The notes under the pieces were generated by a model. That model ran no database searches. It was not told where the DNA came from and saw only the letters and a program-made list of their open reading frames with translations. From an uncultured Marinobacterium sp. (GTDB lineage: Bacteria > Pseudomonadota > Gammaproteobacteria > Pseudomonadales > Balneatricaceae): a stretch of DNA of 64,000 nucleotides. The translations under genes and the position numbers were made by a program. The stretch lies in assembly GCA_947501565.1 (NCBI GenBank), contig CANMWJ010000015.1:50688-114687 (forward strand), written 5' to 3'. Within the stretch, counting starts at the first letter, position 1. Each line of letters begins with the position of its first letter. Shown here piece after piece: positions 17,081 through 25,335 of this stretch.

Positions 17081-17796
17081 TCTGTGTACTCCGCTGCGTA
17101 TTCCTGAAGTTTCTTTTTCTGCTGTCCGTCGGTATCGAAGTTGGAAGGTTCCAGCCACGCTTTAAACATCGTCTTAGTTGCCAGCCATTCGGCATCCGTA
17201 ATCGAGAACCAGGCGGTGTCGCGGCTGCGGCCTTTGTACATGATCGCTTGCCGGAAGATGCCCTCAAAGGTGAAGCCAAAACGCGCTGCGGCTTTGCGGG
17301 ACGGCGCGTTCAGTGAGTCGCACTTCCACTCGTAGCGGCGGTAGCCAAGCTCATCAAATGCGCGCTGCATCATCAGGTACATCGCTTCCGTGGCCAGTGG
17401 TGTTTTCTGCAAAAGCGGCGAGAAATGGATATTGCCCACCTCAATCACGCCATTTGCCGGGTCGATTCGCATAAAGCTGGCGACACCCACCGCACGTTCT
17501 GTTTCTCTATCGATGATCGCGTAAAACAGGGGATCACTGGTTTTGCTGATCCGTTCAACCCAGGCATCAAAGTCAGCACGGGTATCGAACGGACCATCAA
17601 AGAGGTAGGTCCAGTTTTTACCTTCCTTGTCTGTGCCAAACGCATCAAACAGCTGGTCGCCATGCTTGTCTGGGGACAAACCCTCCAGCCAGCAGTACTG
17701 TCCCAGCATCGGTTTGGGTGAAGGAAACGGACGGGGTGTCCAGTTATCTACCGCCATACCAATCGGTTGGCCAAATTCGTTGTGTTGCATGGTCAT
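17077..17796 (-). CDS. GNAT-family acetyltransferase, RimJ/RimL-like
   Basis: A 239-residue protein of the RimJ/RimL-type GNAT group: RETERAVGVASFMRIDPANG, EVGNIHFSPLLQKTPLATEA (motif A region) and YEWKCDSLNAPSRKAAARFG (conserved N-x-x-S-x-x-A-x-x-x-G) followed by FTFEGIFRQAIMYKGRSRDT. Such enzymes acetylate protein N-termini or small molecules. The start at 17796 follows AGGA. Coupled to the smaller GNAT gene downstream. The region 17797-18080 contains nothing recognisable. Confidence 0.88.
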   Translation of the reverse strand: MTMQHNEFGQPIGMAVDNWTPRPFPSPKPMLGQYCWLEGLSPDKHGDQLFDAFGTDKEGKNWTYLFDGPFDTRADFDAWVERISKTSDPLFYAIIDRETERAVGVASFMRIDPANGVIEVGNIHFSPLLQKTPLATEAMYLMMQRAFDELGYRRYEWKCDSLNAPSRKAAARFGFTFEGIFRQAIMYKGRSRDTAWFSITDAEWLATKTMFKAWLEPSNFDTDGQQKKKLQEYAAEYTE

Positions 17797-18080
17797 CGCT
17801 ACGTCCTGATGGTTCTGTTTGTTCTGTCGTTGGGTAGAGACTATGAGATAAAGTGGGTTAAACAGAGATCCATTATTGGGTAACTGTATAGGCCCACATT
17901 AGATTGCATCTTACGTAGGGCTGATCAGGACCAAAGCCACATCAAGCTTTCAGGGTTTCAGGGGCAAGCAGCATAGGGAGGAAGGATAGAGGACAGCAGG
18001 ATAAGAGCCATTAGGGTGGAACTAAAGATAGAGGACGCTGGCAGCCATCATACTATCTGCCAGCGGTGTACGGTGCGGAA

Positions 18081-19121
18081 TCAGGCCGATCCGTTCGCAG
18101 GGTTGGAATCGAACCAGTGCCGGGTCCGATTGGCGAAGGCGACCAGCGAGAGCATGACCGGCACTTCAACCAGAACGCCCACCACCGTGGCCAGGGCAGC
18201 ACCGGAGTGCAGACCAAACAGCGAAATCGCAACGGCAACGGCTAGCTCGAAAAAGTTAGAGGTGCCGATCATGCAGGCCGGCGCGGCGATATTGTGCGGC
18301 AGACGCAACCACCGTGCGCTGGCATAGGCCAGGGCGAAGATACCGTAGGTCTGGATCAGCAGGGGGATTGCGATCAGAACAATGGTCTGGGGTTGTTCAA
18401 CGATGGTCTCCGCCTGAAAACCAAACAGCAGCACGACAGTCGCTAGCAGGCCGAGAATGGACCAGGGTTTAAGCGTCTGCAGCAGGTTGTTCAAACGCTG
18501 CCCGTCCCTGGATTGCTCGATCTTGTGGCGTGTCCAGATACCGGCAGCCAGCGGCAGCATCACGTACAGCACAACTGAGAGCAGCAGGGTGTCCCAGGGT
18601 ACGGCGATATCGCTGACGCCCAGTAAGAACGCGGTAATCGGCGCAAAGGCGAACACCATGATAATGTCATTGACCGACACCTGAATCAGGGTGTAGTTGG
18701 GATCGCCTTTGGTCAGCTGGCTCCAGACGAACACCATCGCTGTACAGGGGGCGACGCCCAACAGGATCATGCCGGCGATGTATTCACCGGCGCTCTGTGG
18801 ATCGACCCAATCACTGAAAATGACACGAAAGAACAGCCAGCCCAGCAGGGCCATGGTGAAGGGTTTGATCAGCCAGTTTACAACCAGCGTCAGGGCGAGC
18901 CCTTTAGGGCGCTTGCCAATATCACGCAGGGAGCTGAAGTCTATCTGCACCATCATCGGATAGATCATCACCCAGATAAACAGCGCCACCACCAGATTCA
19001 CGTGGGCAAATTCAAGCGCTGCCACCTGCTGAAACAGGGCGGGCATCACATTTCCGAGGATCACTCCGGCCACAATGCACAGGCCGACCCATAAGGTTAA
19101 AAAACGTTCGAAGATTCCCAT
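18081..19121 (-). CDS. acr3: ACR3-family arsenite efflux transporter
   Basis: A 346-residue protein with ten membrane helices of the bile-acid/arsenite/riboflavin transporter superfamily. ACR3 marks include [20 protein letters not shown], the conserved cysteine in [15 protein letters not shown], and [21 protein letters not shown]3 proteins export arsenite (and antimonite) using the proton gradient. No arsR or arsC is adjacent; instead a palindrome at 19251-19275 upstream resembles sites around the nearby MarR gene. No clear ribosome site precedes the ATG. Confidence 0.9.
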   Translation of the reverse strand: MGIFERFLTLWVGLCIVAGVILGNVMPALFQQVAALEFAHVNLVVALFIWVMIYPMMVQIDFSSLRDIGKRPKGLALTLVVNWLIKPFTMALLGWLFFRVIFSDWVDPQSAGEYIAGMILLGVAPCTAMVFVWSQLTKGDPNYTLIQVSVNDIIMVFAFAPITAFLLGVSDIAVPWDTLLLSVVLYVMLPLAAGIWTRHKIEQSRDGQRLNNLLQTLKPWSILGLLATVVLLFGFQAETIVEQPQTIVLIAIPLLIQTYGIFALAYASARWLRLPHNIAAPACMIGTSNFFELAVAVAISLFGLHSGAALATVVGVLVEVPVMLSLVAFANRTRHWFDSNPANGSA

Positions 19122-19250
19122 AGCGGTTCCGTTAAATCCTGTGTACGAGCAAGAACGCCAGGGATACGGTCAGCAGCCGCCCCTGGCTTTTAAAAGAGAG
19201 TAGGGTCCTTAGGTATAGCGTGCCCTGAGGAAACTGGAGGTTATTGTATT

Positions 19251-19275
19251 CGATATTTCGTATACGTTAATATCG
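19251..19275. promoter_or_regulatory. Operator-like palindrome upstream of acr3
   Basis: CGATATT and AATATCG are perfect arms around TCGTATACGTT, itself containing the palindrome CGTATACG. It shares the ATATTTCGTAT core with the palindrome at 20355-20378. The rest of 19122-19478 shows no further feature. Confidence 0.55.
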
Positions 19276-19478
19276 ACATATGTAGAAATAAATGATCGGT
19301 GCGTTTTGAAATTAAGCAGCGGTGGAGGATGGTGAAGCACAATCACGTCAGGGGGACGGGGTTGAATCTGTTGGTTCTATGGCAACGAGCACTTCTCAGG
19401 GGCGGTTGCTGGTCTTCTGCGGCTTCTAGCAGAAACCTCTCTATGAGCGGCAAACTCGATTGGTATACGCAGGACAAT

Positions 19479-19506
19479 AAAAAAGCACTTAATATAAGTG
19501 CTTTTC
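19479..19506. terminator. Bidirectional intrinsic terminator
   Basis: AAAAAGCACTT and AAGTGCTTTT arms around AATAT, with T runs in both directions. It lies 17 bases beyond the stop of the small membrane-protein gene. Confidence 0.85.
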
Positions 19507-19522
19507 TAAGCTGTTCGGGCTG

Positions 19523-19693
19523 TTACTGCTCGTCTTCTTTTGGCGGTATAAAGGCGATCAGGGTCGCCACAATCAGCACCACAGCACCGACGATATAACC
19601 GAAACGCGCCAGTCCCATTCCTTCCATACCATGCGCTTGGTAAAACAGGTACAAAGACAAACAGATCGCTACAATCGCACCAAGTATCTTCAC
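19523..19693 (-). CDS. Small two-helix membrane protein
   Basis: A 56-residue ORF with a GTG start at 19693 and an AAGGGG ribosome site. Sequence: a first hydrophobic helix (KILGAIVAICLSLYLFYQ), a short GMEGMG loop, a second helix (YIVGAVVLIVATLIAFI) and a charged tail (PPKEDEQ). It has its own terminator directly downstream, which supports it being a real gene. Not recognised as a known family. Divergent from marR. Confidence 0.65.
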   Translation of the reverse strand: MKILGAIVAICLSLYLFYQAHGMEGMGLARFGYIVGAVVLIVATLIAFIPPKEDEQ

Positions 19694-19866
19694 ATTCACC
19701 CCTTGGGATTTATTACAGTCATCAGGTAACGCATGCTACTCAGTTTAACAGCTATTTTGAACAGTCGTTCCCGCCTGCAGGGCTGCGAAATTAAATCATT
19801 GTGTCGAAGTTAGGCTGAGCATCAGCCTGCGTGCCCCACACATTGAGCGCGGGGTCCGCATGAAAT

Positions 19867-19890
19867 TTATAGAACGTATAAAAATTATTT
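19867..19890. promoter_or_regulatory. Operator-like site upstream of marR
   Basis: AGAACGTATAAAAATTAT resembles the complement of the acr3 palindrome (TAACGTATACGAAATAT) but is less symmetric. It lies about 40-60 bases before the MarR start, within the likely promoter, as expected for autoregulation. Confidence 0.4.
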
Positions 19891-19927
19891 AGTACACAAA
19901 ATAAATTGTACGGGTTAGGCTCAAGCT

Positions 19928-20344
19928 ATGAGTAAACAGATGTCTCCGCAAGACTGCATCTTTCACCTGCTGGTGAAGAGCGCAAAAAGTGGCACCCAAT
20001 GCTGGAAACAGGCGATTTCCGATCTGGGGGTTACGGCAGTGCAAGCAAAGGTGGTCTCCTTTATGTATGAATTTGGCGCCTTGTCTGCCAGTGAGCTGGG
20101 CAAGGTCGCATCCATCGACAATGCAACCCTGACCGGCATTCTAGACCGACTGGAAGCGATGGAGCTTGTGACGCGTCAGCACAGCGAAAGCGATCGACGC
20201 GCCATCACGTTACGGCTGACGCCGCAGGGGGAAGCACTCGCCGAAGAGCTGAGCAAACGGATGGAGCCGGCCAGCCAGACGTTTCTGGCTAATCTGTCTG
20301 AGGCAGAATCTTCGATGTTGAAGGAACTGCTACAGAGACTCTAA
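19928..20344 (+). CDS. MarR-family transcriptional regulator
   Basis: A 138-residue winged-helix repressor. The segment SASELGKVASIDNATLTGIL is the recognition helix region, and TRQHSESDRRAITLRLTPQG is the wing with the conserved D-x-R. MarR proteins are dimers that leave their palindromic operators on binding small phenolic or acyl ligands or on oxidation; this one has two cysteines in the N-terminal helix region. Similar palindromes lie upstream of itself, of the enoyl-CoA isomerase-like gene that follows, and of acr3. Confidence 0.9.
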   Translation: MSKQMSPQDCIFHLLVKSAKSGTQCWKQAISDLGVTAVQAKVVSFMYEFGALSASELGKVASIDNATLTGILDRLEAMELVTRQHSESDRRAITLRLTPQGEALAEELSKRMEPASQTFLANLSEAESSMLKELLQRL

Positions 20345-20354
20345 AAATTTATCT

Positions 20355-20378
20355 ATATATTTCGTATGCAAAATATAT
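20355..20378. promoter_or_regulatory. Operator-like palindrome upstream of the enoyl-CoA isomerase-like gene
   Basis: Twenty of 24 positions are symmetric: ATATATTT, CGTATGCA, AAATATAT. It has the same ATATTTCGTAT core as the acr3 palindrome and starts 10 bases after the MarR stop codon. Confidence 0.55.
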
Positions 20379-20473
20379 CTATGCAAAGAATCGCCATAAC
20401 GCGGAAATGAACCGCACCACACATGTGGTCAGTTCGTTGAGCGCCCTTATCTCTTAGGTTTTCTGGAGTTTTT

Positions 20474-21247
20474 ATGAGCAATCTGATTCAGGTACAAGAT
20501 CTAAACGAGCATATCCGGCTGATTAGTTTTAACCGGCCGAAGGCAAAAAATGCCCTGACGACGGAGATGTACGCCGAACTGGAGCAGCAGTTAAGGCAGG
20601 CAGACGCGGCAGATAACGTCAGGGCGATTGTGCTCTACGGTAACGCGGAGTGTTTCAGTGCGGGGAATGACATCAGTGATTTTCTGGAGTCACCACCGCA
20701 GCAGGATGAAAACAGCGCGGTGTTTAGCTTCCTGCGTGCGTTCAATAAGCTCCAGACGCCGGTTGTGGCAGCCGTAAATGGCGTGGCAATTGGTATCGGT
20801 ACCACCATGTTGCTGCATTGCGACCTGGTATACGCAAGCCGATCTGCAATCTTCAGCACGCCGTTCGTGAATTTAGGCTGCACCCCGGAAGGTGGCTCCA
20901 GCCTGTTATTCGGTGAATCCATGGGGCACCGGCAAGCTGCGGAGTTGCTCCTGCTGGGTGATAAGTTCGGCGCAGAGAAGGCAGAACGTGTTGGTTTAAT
21001 CACCGCCATCAGCAGCTCTGACGATGCTTTCGACGATGCACTGGCCGCGGCGAAGGCAATTGCGCTGAAAGCCCCGGGGGCTATGCAGGACGCTAAACGC
21101 ATCATGAAATCCCATAAGCTGGAACAGATCGATCAGACCATCGTGACTGAAGCCCGTTTGTTTTGTGCACGCTTGAACAGCCCGGAAGCACATGAAGCGT
21201 TGAATGCCTTTAAAGAGAAGCGAAAGCCTGACTTTTCCGGCTTTTAA
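20474..21247 (+). CDS. Enoyl-CoA hydratase/isomerase family protein
   Basis: A 257-residue crotonase-fold enzyme. The oxyanion-hole segments are FSAGNDISDF and GVAIGIGTTMLLHCDL. The active-site region FVNLGCTPEGGSSLLFGE is closer to peroxisomal-type delta3,delta2-enoyl-CoA isomerases (PEGCSS) than to hydratases, which carry two glutamates. It probably isomerises or hydrates unsaturated acyl-CoAs in fatty or aromatic acid breakdown. It follows marR and an operator-like palindrome. Confidence 0.85.
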   Translation: MSNLIQVQDLNEHIRLISFNRPKAKNALTTEMYAELEQQLRQADAADNVRAIVLYGNAECFSAGNDISDFLESPPQQDENSAVFSFLRAFNKLQTPVVAAVNGVAIGIGTTMLLHCDLVYASRSAIFSTPFVNLGCTPEGGSSLLFGESMGHRQAAELLLLGDKFGAEKAERVGLITAISSSDDAFDDALAAAKAIALKAPGAMQDAKRIMKSHKLEQIDQTIVTEARLFCARLNSPEAHEALNAFKEKRKPDFSGF

Positions 21248-21307
21248 TACGACAGAACACTTAACTCTGCCGCTCCTTGGTTGCAGAGATAAGAGGGGAG
21301 ATATGCC

Positions 21308-22017
21308 ATGAAAGTCTTTGTTGTCCACGCGCATCCGGAACCCAAGTCGTTCTGTACTGCGATGAAATCGACTGCCGTCGAGGAGTTTGAAAGGCAAGGG
21401 CACGAAGTAAAAGTATCGGATCTGTACGCGATGGGTTTTCAGCCGGTGGCCTCGATCGACGATTTCACGGAACGGGCTGACCCAGACTACTGCACCTATG
21501 CGCTCGAGCAACGTCACGGCGTGAAGACCGGCACCCTAAGTCAGGATATTCAGGACGAACTCGATAAGCTGCTCTGGTGTGACCTGATCGTTTTTGTATT
21601 CCCGATCTTCTGGTTCTCGACCCCCGCGATCTTAAAAGGCTGGATCGACCGGGTCCTGGTATCCGGGCAGGTGTATGGCGGTAAACGCTTTTACGACCAG
21701 GGCGGATTGAAAGGGCGCAAAGCACTGGTCGGTTTCACCATCGGAGGTCAGGAGCATATGTTCGCCGAGCAGAGCATCCATGGCCCGATAGAGGGGATGC
21801 TGAAACACTGTTGCAGGGAACACTGGCCTATACCGGTTTAGAGGTATTGCCTCCCTTTACCGCCTGGCATGTGCCCTACATCAGCGACGACGCCAGAAAG
21901 CAGGTATTGGAAGATTGGAAAACACGCCTGCAAAACCTTGAACAGGATACGCCGCTGCAGTTCCCCAGCCTGTCCGACTTCGATGACAAGTTGTACCCGC
22001 TTACCCTTCAGGAATAG
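21308..22017 (+). pseudogene. Flavodoxin-fold NAD(P)H quinone oxidoreductase, frameshifted
   Basis: The first 166 codons match KefF/NQO-type NAD(P)H dehydrogenases (MKVFVVHAHPEPKSF, LWCDLIVFVFPIFWFSTPAI, LKGWIDRVL, GFTIGGQEHMF). Near 21805-21811 the frame is lost and the stop comes at 21839. The expected continuation (LQGTLAYTGLEVLPPFTAWH, VPYISDD...) runs on in another frame to 22017. One missing base in AAACAC-TG (probably CACCTG originally) explains it. The site is not a recognisable slippery heptamer, so this is a mutation or a sequencing error. The intact protein would be about 236 residues. Confidence 0.85.
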
Positions 22018-22371
22018 CAAACTATTCGGTGTTCAATCAGCACTGCTGTGCCCGCTGTAATGACAATATGTGTCGGCTTCCGGGGTGAAGCCGGCAGTCT
22101 GTTTGATCAAGCGCGTGAGCGCTTGTATTCCTTCCCTTGATACAGATGGATGCTGCTCACTGTTTGCTGCGTCTGCACTACAAAGCACGCTTCTACCTGA
22201 ACGATTTGGTTTTGATGAGCCTGCTAAGCCCTATAGTTTCTGATCTTGCTCTCACAAATGGTGCATGATGGATATATGTTGCACTGCGATGGGTTCAGCA
22301 TGGGGCGTTTAATTCGGTTCTGAATCACTCGTTTTTTCGTTACCCCCTGAAAAGTAAGGATTTTTAATGTT
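22018..22371. other. Intergenic region with two hairpins
   Basis: CGGCTTC/GAAGCCG (22074-22093) and CAAGCGC/GCGCTTG (22108-22125) form perfect hairpins without T runs, perhaps ending the quinone-reductase transcript. TGGTGCA (22259-22265) and TTGCACT (22279-22285), about 90-110 bases before the sigma-54-like promoter, look like NtrC half-sites but in unusual relative orientation. Confidence 0.4.
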
Positions 22372-22387
22372 TGGCACTCCTTATGCA
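22372..22387 (+). promoter_or_regulatory. Sigma-54-type promoter
   Basis: TTGGCACTCCTTATGCA has the invariant GG (22373-22374) and GC (22385-22386) separated by exactly 10 bases and matches TGGCAC-N5-TTGCA at all but one position. Predicted start point about 22398. Such promoters need an activator such as NtrC and fit a nitrogen-controlled operon. Confidence 0.7.
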
Positions 22388-22398
22388 AAAGCCTGCTT

Positions 22399-22513
22399 AG
22401 ATCAACGGTGGTCTGAATACTGGTAAATAGGTCTGCTTGCCCGGTAAGCAGGGTTTATTTTTCCAGTATGTTAATTGCGAACAAATTTGTACCTTTCAGG
22501 ACAACGGCGTCCT
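22399..22513 (+). promoter_or_regulatory. Leader RNA with two ANTAR-like hexaloop hairpins
   Basis: Hairpin 1 is AGATC-AACGGT-GGTCT (22399-22414), hairpin 2 AGGAC-AACGGC-GTCCT (22498-22513). Both have a six-base loop with A at position 1 and G at position 4, the mark of RNAs bound by ANTAR antiterminators (NasR, NasT). Unlike the classic motif they are not adjacent: a terminator lies between them. TACTGG (22418-22423) can also pair with CCGGTA (22441-22446) to break that terminator. Confidence 0.5.
22433..22462 (+). terminator. Leader terminator upstream of the FNT channel gene
   Basis: CTGCTT, a 7-base loop and AAGCAG, then GGTTTATTTTT. It lies about 35 bases after the predicted sigma-54 start and 147 bases before the start codon, so it would block the operon unless antitermination occurs. 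Confidence 0.7.
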
Positions 22514-22608
22514 TACTTTTTCAGGTTTTTCTGACGGGGTTTGTGCGCTTTTTTTGTTTTTTAGACCGCCATAACGATTCAAGTTTCTTAATTGAATGAG
22601 GCTCTACT

Positions 22609-23451
22609 ATGGCTTACTTAGAACCAAGTGAATTTGCCACAAAAATGGTTGATTCCGGTGAACAGAAAATCTTCATGTCCACCAAGGATACATTGGTCCG
22701 CGCTTACATGGCGGGTGCTATTTTGGCTCTGGCGGCATTTTTTGCCATTACGGTAATAACAAAAACAGGCAACCCATTACTGGGTGCGGTGTTATTTCCG
22801 GTAGGTTTCATAATGCTTTACCTGATGAAGTTTGATCTATTAACCGGGGTATTTACTTTGGTTCCTCTGGCCGTCATCGACAAGCGTCCGGGTTGTACCA
22901 TGCGAGAGCTCTGGCGTAACTGGGGGTTGGTATTCTGCGGCAACTTCGCAGGCGCAATGACCGTCGCTTTCTTCGCGTCCTTTATCCTCACCTACGGCTA
23001 TCAGATTGACGGCGGGGCCGTTGCCGACAAGGTGAGTACGATCGGTGAATCGAGAACACTGGGGTATAAGGAGCAGGGTGTTCTGGGTTGGTTCACCATC
23101 TTCATTCGCGGCATGCTGTGTAACTGGATGGTATCTATGGGTGTAGTGGGTGCGATGATCTCCACCTCTGCCGGTAGTAAAATGGCGGCAATGTGGATGC
23201 CGATTATGCTCTTCTTCTACATGGCCTTCGAGCACTCCATCGTTAACATGTTCCTGTTCCCATTCTCTATGATCATGGGTGGTGAATTCACTATTCTGGA
23301 CTACCTGATCTGGAACGAGATCCCGACTGCTCTGGGTAACCTGGCGGGTGGTTTCCTGCTGGTTGGTTTGCCGCTTTACTGGACTCACGTGAAAACAAAC
23401 AAGGAGCGTAAAGCAAAAGCTAACGAAGCTAAAACTGTCGCGGTTCTGTAA
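22609..23451 (+). CDS. Formate/nitrite-family (FNT) anion channel
   Basis: A 280-residue FNT protein with six membrane helices. Family marks are GNFAGAMTVAFFASF, IFIRGMLCNWMVSMGV and the central-pore histidine in MAFEHSIVNMFLFPF. FNT pentamers conduct small monovalent anions such as formate, nitrite and hydrosulfide. Here the gene is followed by a phosphatase-kinase fusion and cyanase, so nitrite or cyanate is the likely cargo; cyanate is inferred from context only. A sigma-54-like promoter and an antitermination-type leader precede it. A terminator follows at 23485. Confidence 0.92.
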   Translation: MAYLEPSEFATKMVDSGEQKIFMSTKDTLVRAYMAGAILALAAFFAITVITKTGNPLLGAVLFPVGFIMLYLMKFDLLTGVFTLVPLAVIDKRPGCTMRELWRNWGLVFCGNFAGAMTVAFFASFILTYGYQIDGGAVADKVSTIGESRTLGYKEQGVLGWFTIFIRGMLCNWMVSMGVVGAMISTSAGSKMAAMWMPIMLFFYMAFEHSIVNMFLFPFSMIMGGEFTILDYLIWNEIPTALGNLAGGFLLVGLPLYWTHVKTNKERKAKANEAKTVAVL

Positions 23452-23484
23452 TGCCAGTCTCCTATCGATAACTGCCTGTTAAAT

Positions 23485-23513
23485 CCCGGTGGTCAGTATG
23501 ACCGCCGGGTTTT
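23485..23513 (+). terminator. Intrinsic terminator after the FNT gene
   Basis: CCCGGTGGTC, AGTAT, GACCGCCGGG and TTTTATT: a 10-bp stem with one G-T pair. It would reduce transcription into the downstream kinase and cyanase genes. Confidence 0.85.
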
Positions 23514-23572
23514 ATTCAAGGTTATGTTTACGTCCACCTCTTATCTTGTAATGCGCACAGGTTTTTAAAACC

Positions 23573-25306
23573 ATGGCAAGCCATCTGAAAATAAGCACAG
23601 GGCAATTTAGCGATAAAGGTCTAAAAGAAGTTAATCAGGACTTTTACGGTGAAGTTATACCTAAAGAGCCACAGCTTAGTTTAAAAGGTGCTGTATTAGC
23701 CCTTGCCGATGGTATTAGCAGTAGCAGTGTTAGCCGGATCGCGAGTGAGACCTCGATAAAAAGTTTTCTGACAGATTATTACTGCACGTCAGATGCATGG
23801 TCCGTACATACATCCGGTATTCGTGTTGCTGAATCTATTAATGGTTGGTTGTTCTCACAAACCCAACGGAGCGATTACCGTTTCAATAAAGACAAAGGGT
23901 ACGTTTGCACCCTGACCGCGGCGGTTTTCAAAGCCTCTACGCTACATATTTTTCATATCGGCGATAGCCGCATCTACCGTTTACGCGGCGAAGGGATGGA
24001 GCTTTTAACCAAGGATCATCGGGTTTGGGTTTCGAAAGAGGAAAGTTATTTAAGTCGTGCAATGGGCGTCAATATGGATCTGGAGTTGGATTACCAGACA
24101 TCTGACCTGCATGAGGGAGATATTTACCTGCTTTGTACCGATGGTGTGTACGAGTTCAGCGACGCGAAGTTTATCTTCGAGACCCTGCATTCCTGCGCGG
24201 ATGATCTTGATAACGCTGCCAGGCATATCGTTAGGCAGGCGCTTGAAAACGGGAGTGATGACAACCTTACGCTGCAAATTGCACGTATTGATCAGTTACC
24301 ACAGCAGGAGGAAAGCGTATTAAAGCAGCAGATAGAGCAGCTTGATCTGCCTCCCTCGCTGCTGCCGCGAGAGGTATTTGATGGTTATCACATTCTCAGA
24401 GAGTTGCACGCCAACAGCCGTAGCCATGTATATCTGGCAGAGGATATCGACAGTGGCGCCCATGTCGTTCTGAAAACGCCTTCTGTCGATCTAAGTAACG
24501 ATCCCGCGTATCTGGAAAAGTTTCTTATGGAGGAGTGGGTTGCCCGGCGAATTAACAGTGCGCATGTGATGAAGGCTTACCTGCAAAGCCGCGAGCGTAA
24601 TTATCTCTATACCGTTACCGAATACATCGAAGGGCAAACGCTCGCGCAGTGGATGATTGATAATCCGAATCCCGATCTGGAAAGTGTTCGCAATATCATT
24701 GAACAGATAGCGCGGGGTTTGCAGGCGTTGCACCGCAAAGAGATCTTGCATCAGGACCTGCGTCCCGAGAACGTGATGATCGATAGCAATGGGACAGTAA
24801 AAATCATCGATTTCGGATCTGTTCGTGTTGCGGGGATTATCGAAGCGCAAAACACACTTACGCCATCGGAGATGCCCGGTACAGCGTTGTATATGGCGCC
24901 GGAGTATTTTGTCGGCGAGGTTATATCGACTCGCTCAGATCTTTACTCTTTGGCGGTGATTGCCTACCACATGTTATCGGGACGTTTTCCCTACGGAACC
25001 CAGGTGGCCAAATGCGCTACCGCTTCTGCGCAACGAAAGTTGACTTACGACACTGTGCTTGATGAGGACAAGGCGATCCCCGGATGGATCGATGTAACCC
25101 TACATAAAGCCCTGCAACCCAATCCTTATAAACGCTATGCAGAGTTGTCAGAGTTCATCTACGACCTGCGTACGCCGAATCCCGACTATTTGCGCCGCAG
25201 CCAACCGCCATTGATGGATAGAAATCCACTTATGTTCTGGAAATCGGTGTCTCTGGTGTTAACCGTGACGGTGCTGTTTCTGTTGGTTCAGCTGAACACC
25301 TCATAA
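23573..25306 (+). CDS. PP2C phosphatase-Ser/Thr kinase fusion, membrane-anchored
   Basis: A 577-residue bifunctional signalling protein. Residues 1-245 are a PP2C domain (KEVNQDFYGE, ALADGISSSS, FHIGDSRIYRLR, LCTDGVYEFSD, DDNLTLQIARI). Residues 270-545 are a Hanks-type kinase with an atypical glycine loop (LRELHANSRSHVYLAED), the lysine in VVLKTP, HQDLRPENVMI in place of HRD-x-K-x-x-N, and IIDFGSVR. A single C-terminal helix (VSLVLTVTVLFLLVQL) anchors it. The same architecture lies beside nitrate/nitrite assimilation genes in Pseudomonas (nasA-kinase-nirB). It probably adjusts the FNT channel or nitrogen use. The altered catalytic loop makes kinase activity uncertain. Confidence 0.9.
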   Translation: MASHLKISTGQFSDKGLKEVNQDFYGEVIPKEPQLSLKGAVLALADGISSSSVSRIASETSIKSFLTDYYCTSDAWSVHTSGIRVAESINGWLFSQTQRSDYRFNKDKGYVCTLTAAVFKASTLHIFHIGDSRIYRLRGEGMELLTKDHRVWVSKEESYLSRAMGVNMDLELDYQTSDLHEGDIYLLCTDGVYEFSDAKFIFETLHSCADDLDNAARHIVRQALENGSDDNLTLQIARIDQLPQQEESVLKQQIEQLDLPPSLLPREVFDGYHILRELHANSRSHVYLAEDIDSGAHVVLKTPSVDLSNDPAYLEKFLMEEWVARRINSAHVMKAYLQSRERNYLYTVTEYIEGQTLAQWMIDNPNPDLESVRNIIEQIARGLQALHRKEILHQDLRPENVMIDSNGTVKIIDFGSVRVAGIIEAQNTLTPSEMPGTALYMAPEYFVGEVISTRSDLYSLAVIAYHMLSGRFPYGTQVAKCATASAQRKLTYDTVLDEDKAIPGWIDVTLHKALQPNPYKRYAELSEFIYDLRTPNPDYLRRSQPPLMDRNPLMFWKSVSLVLTVTVLFLLVQLNTS

Positions 25307-25335
25307 CCGAATTATTTCAATGTTAGGAGTGACCT

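Noticed and set aside
19299..19598. A 99-codon plus-strand ORF
   Set aside because: It crosses the terminator at 19479-19506 and reads antisense through the small membrane-protein gene; no domain or ribosome site.
21795..21845. Programmed ribosomal frameshift in the quinone reductase gene
   Set aside because: There is no slippery heptamer or downstream stimulatory structure, and the product family is never made that way.
22255..22290. NtrC enhancer for the sigma-54-like promoter
   Set aside because: Half-sites TGGTGCA and TTGCACT are present, but their order is the reverse of the standard inverted repeat, so it is kept only as a note.
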